This document shows, one piece after another, positions 53,801 through 62,800 of a stretch of DNA of 64,000 nucleotides. Source of the stretch: Cristatella mucedo (taxonomy: Eukaryota; Bryozoa; Phylactolaemata; Cristatellidae); NCBI GenBank assembly GCA_009760855.2, contig WPIO01000118.1:122001-186000 (forward strand), in the 5' to 3' direction. Both the position numbers and the translations under genes were made by a program. Each line of letters opens with the position of its first letter. Position 1 is the stretch's first letter. The notes beneath the pieces were generated by a model. The model searched no databases. It was not told the DNA's origin and saw nothing but the letters and a program-made list of their open reading frames with translations.

Positions 53801-56800
53801 ATGAAAGCCTAGATTGTGCTTGGCAATCACATCAGCAAGAGGCAGAGTATAAACCGTGAAAAGAACCGGACCTAGCACAGAGCCCAGAGGTACTCCATAT
53901 TTCAGAGGTACTTCAGATGATCTTCGTCCATACACGTCAATACTCTGGAGTCTCCCACTGAGATAGGACCTGAACACTGCAGAGCAGTGTCAGTGCTGCC
54001 TGGGCGAGATGAGAGGCGCTCTAGAAGAACTTTGTGATCGATGGTATCAAAAGCAGCCGAAAGATCGAGAAAAACAAGCGGAGACACTCTACCCATGTCT
54101 GCATTCCTAAGTAGATCGTTGTTTTGACCGATCGCCACAGCTTCTCGTCCCTGCCCCTCCCAGCCCTGCCCCATCCCACCCCCGAAACGCTGGGTAGACG
54201 AATTGGATAGAGTAACTGGGGGATGCTAACATTCGTTTTGACGGCCCAACTGACCCCCTATGCGCCAAATTTCGTATACCGACTGGTTTATTTTCTCTTA
54301 TAGGCTCATTAAGCATGAACCTACTATTCACAAAAATGTCACATTCTAAATCAAATTTTCTCACATTGCTAAATGATTTAAACTCTCATTGTTATCAAAT
54401 TCTGCACACCTGATCAAATGCAGGCCCCATTCAGAGAGCAATTTGTTTTCCTTCTGATTTAAAAATCACTCGAAAATAGCAAAACCTTAAAACCCTTGAC
54501 ATTGCTACTGTCCCCACGATAAAATGTTCCGATGCTCAATCCTCCATCCGACCTGCTATCACTGGTAGAATCCAGCTGGCAGCATACCACAAGCCGTTGC
54601 TCATGATGAGTTTGTTTCTTTGACTAACCAGCCCAGATGCCTCATGGTTTACTCCTTAACTGCTCCCATTTTGGCAAATACATAGTAATCATTGTGAAGA
54701 TGATAGACAAGATCAGGGAATCCTTCCCTGCGATGACAACCTCCCCACTAGAATGCTGTTCCTCGGTTCCTGGCTGCACCTCAATGTCTGCATTTAAGCA
54801 GGTAACTAGTGATCTAGTCCTAAAGTTCGTATCTCAATCAAAGAAGACAACAAGTCCTCTGGACCATATTCCCACTGTCCTGCTCCTACGTTACATTGAT
54901 CTGCTGCTGCCACGCATAACTAACATAATTAATATGTCACTAGCCTCAGGTCATGTCCCAGCACCTTTCAAAAAAGCTGTAGTCAGGCCACTTCTCAAGA
55001 AAGCTACACTAGACCAAGAGAACTTAAGCAACTACCGCCCAGTCTCCCTTCTACCATTCCTAAGTAAGTTAGTTTTATCATCATTCAATTTAAGAAAGTT
55101 TGTTGCCATCCATATGCGGATGTCATCAATACATGCAGTAAGGAAGTTGAAAGAATTCGAAATGCTGGAGGGCTGAGAAGGATCAAAGCAAAGGTACAGC
55201 TGAGTGTCATCTGCATAGAAGTGAAAGCCTAGACTGTGCTTGGCAATCACATCGGCAAGAGGGAGAGTATAAACCGTGAAAATAACATGGGCTCGAGAAG
55301 TTGAATCGGATGTTACCTTACCCCTGGGCTAAACTAAATTTGCTGCTGGACAGCATAACCTTGTTAACATCATAGACGTGTCCTTTGCCCCTGATCATGT
55401 CCCCGACCCTTTCAATAGGGTTATTATTAGGCCACTCACTAAAAGGGCAAAACTAGACCAGGAGAATTTCAGTAACTTCTGCCCAATCTCTCTGCTTCCC
55501 TTCCTATCAAAGATGCTGAAAGAGTAGTGGCAGACGAGCAAAACGTGTTCACATCAATCTCAAACCTAGCAGGCAAATTTCCATTCAGGCTTCAGATCTG
55601 ATCACTCTACAGAGTCAGCATTGCTGCAAGTTTATAACAACCTCCCGAAGAATGCAGATTTAAGAAGACTACCTCAGCTTCTTGCGCTTGAACGTTTGGC
55701 AGCATTTGATACTAGTGATTATCGAGTTCTTTCAGAGCAACTGTCAACTTGCCTGGGCATCACTGCCACTGCAATTTTTCAGGTCCTGTCTCAGTGAGGG
55801 ACTTGAGAGCATTGATTTCAACGGTGAACAGTGATCGAATGAGCATCTAAAGTATGGGGTACCCCAAGGATCTGTGCTTGGTCCTCTTTGCTCTTCATGC
55901 TTCATGATGTATGTCTCAGCTCTTGCCGATGTAATCGCCAAGCACACTATAGGCTTTCACTTCGATGCAGATGACACACAGCTGTACCTGTGCTTTGATC
56001 CCTCCCTGTCTTCCAGTACACACTTCAGTAAACTCTCTTGACTCCCTTGCTAACTGTTTAGCTTATATTCAAACTTGCATGGTAGCAAACGTTCTCCAAA
56101 TTTTTCCCGACTAACATCACGACACAACCCCTGACTTACGACATATTACATGTCTTCATTGTTTCCCACGAGAGAAAGTTGCCATCACAGGAGAAGCAAT
56201 GAGAGGGCCATTAAATGTGAGCAAAAAAGCTAGCTACAACAGCCTAAAGATTGCAAACGACTCTGCATCTGTCGGGCAGAGACGGCAGAAACTACACTTT
56301 CGGGAACAGAAGAACGAGAAATACCTTTTCAGGAATTCAACAATGCTTACTCAGCAGAAATTAATAAATAAAGGAATGTCTTAACACGGTCGGAGAATGA
56401 CTTGACACACATCTGAAGCACTCACAGCATGCAGCAACCACAAAGGAGAGAGACACATTCCAAAATAAACAACCAAAATCAGGTTTAACTGCACCCGCCC
56501 ATTGAGTGGGTAGCATTCTTCTCTAGGATGCTTGAACGAGTGGTGGCTTAGCCACTAAACAGACATAAATAGGCATACATTTAAATAAATTTAAATAAAC
56601 AGGCATACATTTATCGGATCTTCCTAGAAAATCCCAGTCGGGATTTAGAGTGAAATATTCCACAGAAACTGCCCTGATTTGAGTTTACAATGATATTTTG
56701 AACAATGTTGACTAGGGTAAGGCCTCTCTGCTGGTACCTTAGATCTATCAGCAGGATTTGACACTTTAATGCTCACAACCAGATCCTTCTGGAGCGTTTC

Positions 56801-59800
56801 TCCACAAGCTTACGTATCACTGGCTCAGCAAAAAACTTGGTAAGGTCCTACCTCTATGAAGATGTAAGAGTGTAGATGTAAATGGCTATCGTTAATCTAG
56901 GATGTCCTTATAGTGTAGGGTGACTTGGGGTTCACTCTCCCTCAGGCTGATGTTATCGCCAAACACAATTTTGGCTTTCATTTATATACCGATGAAACCC
57001 AGCTCTACCTATCACAAACCTCTTCTAAGCCTTGCTAAGCAGCCGAATCGCCTAGTCTCCTTGCATCGAAGACATTCAAACTTGGATGGCCACTAGCTTC
57101 CTTAAGCTTAACGATAATAAGACCAATCTAAGTTAAGGACACACCTAGGGTCACCCAAAGGTTGCAAGACCTCACCCTCATGATTGGTTCATCTAGCATC
57201 GCTGATGCTATGGTCTGCCTGTAATCTAGCTTGCCATTACAATACGGCTTAACATTAGATGGCCACATTTCTCCATAGTCAAGCCTGCCTACTATCAGCT
57301 AAGGAACATTGCCAAAATCAGGGCCTGCTTAGTCAAGCCTGCCTACTATCAGCTAAGGAACATTGCCAAAATCAGGGCCTGCTTAGATACAAGTACGACA
57401 GCTAAACTATAAACTAGCTCATGCGTTAGCGACATTACGTCTATAATGCTGCAAGTTCCTTTACTCGGTGCTCCTGGCCAGTGCCCTTAATTATCTGCAG
57501 GTGGTTCAAAACGCAGCAGCTCGTCTCGTATCCTGTCAACGGCATTGTTGCCATGTCACACCCCTTCTTCGGTAACAGTGGCAGATTATCAAGCATCGAA
57601 TCGACTCCAAGATATTCTGCCGGGCTTACAGGTCGCTTTATTCACTCGCACCAACTTACTCGCTGCCCTAGTTGGGCTGGGGCTTGGTTTGACGACCGAG
57701 GTTGCAGGCTCGAGCCCTGTGACATATGTGAAGCACCTGAATAGAGATTAAGTTCTCTTAGGGCACTAAATAAATGAATTATATGTTTTTAATTTGTATA
57801 CCTAATTGACCTCCTTGCATTTCCAGTGTGCTCTTGCACCATACACTCCTTAGCATCTAGTCATCTGGCATTCCTTAGTACTAAACTGAAATCTTTTGAT
57901 CTTTCAGTTCGTATTCACCGAATGGCTAGAACTTGCTTCCGGCTACATTCACTCGGCTAAAGAGGCATCAGTTTCCATCAGCTTTCCCTTCCTCCCTAGT
58001 GATTTCTTTGGTTCTAGCCCTGTGAATGATTCAATGCACGTTACTAGCCAGAGGTCCTACCAAACGTTGGCTCTGAGTGTCTTTCAGTTTGTTTTAGCAA
58101 CCAAGATGGCCTAAGAATGATGGTTGCTTGCTTTTGAACGGTCTAAGAATGATACCGTGCATGTCACTCACTAACCCATGGTTACTGGTTCTTTTGCACC
58201 GAGTAGTAAAGCCCCCGGGTGGAGATTCTGTTATCTTAGAATGCTACACAAACGACGTATTATTATAAAGCATGCAGACCAGCATAAAAGCGCCACCCAA
58301 GGGACAGCCCAATAGTGCCTCTAACACGGTTCTTGCCACGTGTGCGCACGTTAAACAAAGAAGAAAATTCACTTGCTGGAGACCGACCGAAATTGGTGTT
58401 TGCATATGTACATGTGGCGCTGAGGTTTAACTGTGCATCCAGCTGGATGGGTAGCTCGGCTTGGAAGGGCAGTCGCAGCTGCTAACGAGCTACCTGTCAA
58501 AATGGCGACTGAGCTGGTCACATGAGAGCTGAAGCTGTGCCTGCAGGGGCACGACCAGATAGGTCTGGTGAAGCGTCCTTAGCAGATCAGTGGCGTCACA
58601 CCCAGTGTCAGGCTGGGGCTACAAAGAGAAGTGAATGCAGGGCTCATGTTAAGGCACACTGGAGAGGGAAATAGCAGCCTTGCTATAAAGCATTACACAA
58701 ACCGAGGCTCCACATCGGCAGCAAAACATGCATGGATTTACTGGAAACCGGCAACGTACGAGCAGCGCCGTATCCTCATGCGGATCCCTACTGGCTTCCT
58801 CGCACAGCTGCTGCAGCAATGCTGCCATGGTGCCGACAGCAAGCGGGTCTGGATGGTCCGATGCTGATTGCCCCACTGTACTCGAGGGGGTTACGTCATG
58901 ACACATGTGCAGCCTGGATAGGGCAAATTCCAGAACGTCACCGTCGAAGCCGACTGATGGGGGCAGCAAGCTGCTGCAGTCTGCCTTAGCCTGTGCAGCA
59001 GGCAACGATCCATGCTCTGGGACAGCTGCCTCATTGGCAGATTGAATCTGGAAGGATAGAGGGCAAAACCAGGTTAAAAAAAGAAGCTCTCCCCCAAGCA
59101 GTGGTTGGAAGTGGCAAGAGCACCACAGCTGAAGCGCTCCTATGGCAGCGCTGTGCGAGGACCACTACGACGATGCAATGGTTTCAAGATAAGGCAGCGC
59201 CGACGGCATCCCTAGAGAAAGCCTCGACTTGCACCGAGGCTTGCAACATGCCAAATTGCACAGACGTCCATACCAACAAGTCCTTAAGCTAGCAACCACA
59301 GCCAGAAGTCGCACTGCCTGCTGACTAGATTTAGATCAAGTAATAGGCTCAAAAAGTCAGAGGCAGGTGCCCTAGCCATAATCAAATTCTTTCTAGCTGT
59401 CTTTGGAAAGGCCCGGTGGCCTGCATGAGCAAGCACGGCCAGCAATTCCTATTGGTGAATGAAAAGCTTACAAAAGGCAACATACCTACGAAAAGTAGGG
59501 CTCGACAGGGAAGTCTGGTTGTGCTATACCACATGCCAATAGAATATCATCACTCAAACGGCAACTGCAGTCAGATAGTCACTCTGAACAGCTAAAGATA
59601 TGGCCCACAGCTGCCAGTCATGCAAGAGGCAGGCAAGAGCCTATGCAGATAACATGCCATGCTACACTTATACAAGCTTTTGAACTTGATTACAAGCATC
59701 ATGATCTGTTACACAGCTCTAAAGTCGACGTGTGAAATTCATTCCATACAGATCAGCAAAAACCGTCCGCATAGGAACAGCTCAATGACAAGTTGCAACT

Positions 59801-62800
59801 CGTGCCAATCGGTCGCCCAAGTTTTAAAGATAACGGCAAGTCACTATAGTGCTTCTATCATCCCAACAAATCTGCACCAATTACCTAGCCTCAGTGTCTC
59901 CTACATAGTGCCGAAGGGGAAGGAAAAGAGCATTCATTGCGACATTCATTGCACCGTGAGCAAAGAAAATGCAATCAACTCCAGTTCAGCAGATGGAAGA
60001 GGCAAAGATATGAGCAATAGTTCCTATCCAGCTGTGGATGTCTACAATATAACTGTCGGCTCCAGCCGTGCAACTTCTTCTTGTCTCGTGAGGTGCCCAC
60101 TCATCATACGGGTGCTGCTGGCTGTGGTGCTGGGACCGATTAGCATTCCAAAGTTGTCACGGCCTACAGCTCGCATTGCACTCCGGACAAGACAGCAACA
60201 GAAAAGTGATCGGGCCATGACTACGCTACGAGCGGTCAAGCTGTGCGGCACCGAGTACACCGATAGCCAGCCAGGCAACGGATTAATTGCCACTATAAAA
60301 CCATGTCCAGCATACAGCAGATCACTTGCTGGCACAAGTGAACTAGCCTGCACAGCACAAGACAGCACCATGACCGTCGTTCAAACCATAAGAGGTTTGC
60401 ATGCTTCACTAAATTTATATCATACAGCTTAAAAACAAGCGCGTACAAAGGCAAACAAACACATGTTAGCATAGGGGTAAGATGCATGCACTTAACGACC
60501 CAGGTCGCGGGTTGGAGTCCTGCAGGAGGCAACTCTTTATGGCCCACTAAAAGTGGGAGTGACAGTCGCAAAAGCTCTCCTAGCACTATACATAGATGAG
60601 GCTGTAAAAATCACCTGACATTAACTTTTACTTTTTCCCACATTTTTAAGCTAATAAAAGGGTTATCTGATTTTACAATCTTATTTATATAGCAGCAGAA
60701 TGGCATTAAAGGTTATAACCACCGATAACGGCTACCACTACAGCTTGCAGTGGGTAACAAAGGATTGCCCACTTCATATTCATGCCCGCACACATGCACA
60801 TATGATGTGCACATGCATCTACACAGATATATTTACATTACTACAAAGTGAAATGACTATAGTGGCAAAACACCAGAAAGAACCAGCCAAGGTGAACATC
60901 TCATTCTGTGTATGAGTGCACTAAGATAACTGTGGTGGCATAAAGTTTCAGCAGAGGTAACCAAGTCACGACAGCACGAATTAGCCAGCATCATACACAG
61001 GCACTGTTTGGAAAATGTAGATACACCTTTTGCCTTTCGAGTGCAACCCTATCTTATGTTTGTTATTCCAAGCTTAGCAGACACAGCAATTGCTATCAGG
61101 CAGCAGTTTAGCCTTAATATCAATGATGAGTAATTGCCTAAATATAGGAACAAACGAGTAGCCAGTAAGTAAGCTGCTCGGCCATGCACAGCAGTAGCAC
61201 ATGCTACGACACAGTGGCAGAACAGATTTGGCAGCAATCATTGTATGTGACTAGATTAACTAATACGGTTTTGATTATGCATAGAGACTGCAAGCCTTCT
61301 GCTATGGGTACCGTGACCATAGCAGGAAGTTCAACACGGTTGCCAGCACCTGTTTTATAGTTATAAGAAAAACCGCTTTGAGATAACTTTTTGGTTTATG
61401 ATTATGCTTTAGCATTTGGGATTTAGGTTTGGGATTTAGAGTTTAGGGTTTGCACACCCTGTAGGTTTAGGATTTATGGATAAGGGAATGTCACAAAAGA
61501 CAATTCAGGGCTTAGCATTAAAATTTATGGTTTACATGTACTACCTACCATGTTGAACTTCCTCTTCTGAGAATAGTGCCCATGGCAGAAAATTCGCTGT
61601 CTCTAAGCAAAACCACACCGTATTAGATTAGCTGAAGGGATGCAATGTTGCCTATCAGTTGGTCATCAGCCTTTCTGACAATGGTGCTTAAGTACTACAG
61701 CATAGTCAGTCCTACTGTAAACAACCTTTTTTAGTGCTGTTGTTGCTACACCATGTACAGCCAAGAGCTAACTGGCCTAATTTCAGGCCAAATCCATCCT
61801 CCCTTTTTTTGGAGGCCGGGAAATCAGGTCAGAGGTCTCACAAATCCTGTCAATCCGTACCTCGGCTTCACTAAACTCATGATGGCACTACGGTATCGAA
61901 GACGGCCAAAGAGCATACAATTTAAACATTCCAGCGCCAGCAATAGCATTAGCCAATATGTTACTGAAGAAGTCGGCAACAGCTCCACATTCCAAAAGCC
62001 TTGTAATATATAAATTCCAAGCCTGCAACTCTACCAAGCCTGCAACTCTACCAAGCCATGACAAAAAAGAGCTGTTGAGCTAGAGAGCTTTTTCAGTCTG
62101 TGACTCAAAACTCATAAGTAAATTTCCGTGTGCATTTGGTAGCTAACAGCCTTTGTGTCATGTAACAAGAAAAGTGAAAAGCATGGGTTCAGCTTGAAGG
62201 ACAGCTGAGGAGTTAAGCAGCACAGAAGTAGCAGCGCATGGCGGCTGAAGTCTTGCGTCCGAGTCAGCAGCATGAGTGTTGTTAAGCACTCTCACAAGCT
62301 TAAACACAGCTTAACTAGCTGCATTCGTTAACGATGTAAGATCCATTAAATAAACGAGATACAAATTAAAATTCTAGAAAATATTAACATGGTTCACAAA
62401 GTTCAATGCAGAAAGTGAATACAATCTAATCTCGTGAAGCATAACCTCATAAAGGCAACTTACACTCAAGTCGGAGCATGGCAAGGACTCGGGTGCACAG
62501 TTTTTTAGCTCTTCCTGGTGAGTCGAAAGATCGTCTAGTACTTCCGGGTGACTCAATGTTATGGTGTTTTGCAGCAACCACGCAGTGTCCTGGGCGTATG
62601 GTTCGACCACGACCTCACACAATTGCTTCGAACTTGCCGACATCAGTTGCACCCCACCTGATCCCACCAGTGAGCCTGTGCTATCGCCATGATGAGGCAC
62701 CAACTCATTCGTGACGTCTAGATCTTCCTGGTGAGTCGACACTCTGACGGTATCAGGCAACAACCCCGTATTGTCCTCGAGGCTAGGGTCAGCAACAGAC

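Noticed and set aside
58993-59292. Plus-strand frame shared with 62771-63085 ([12 protein letters not shown])
   Set aside because: Shared because the DNA is duplicated; most substitutions between copies change amino acids, and no initiator or splice logic is conserved.
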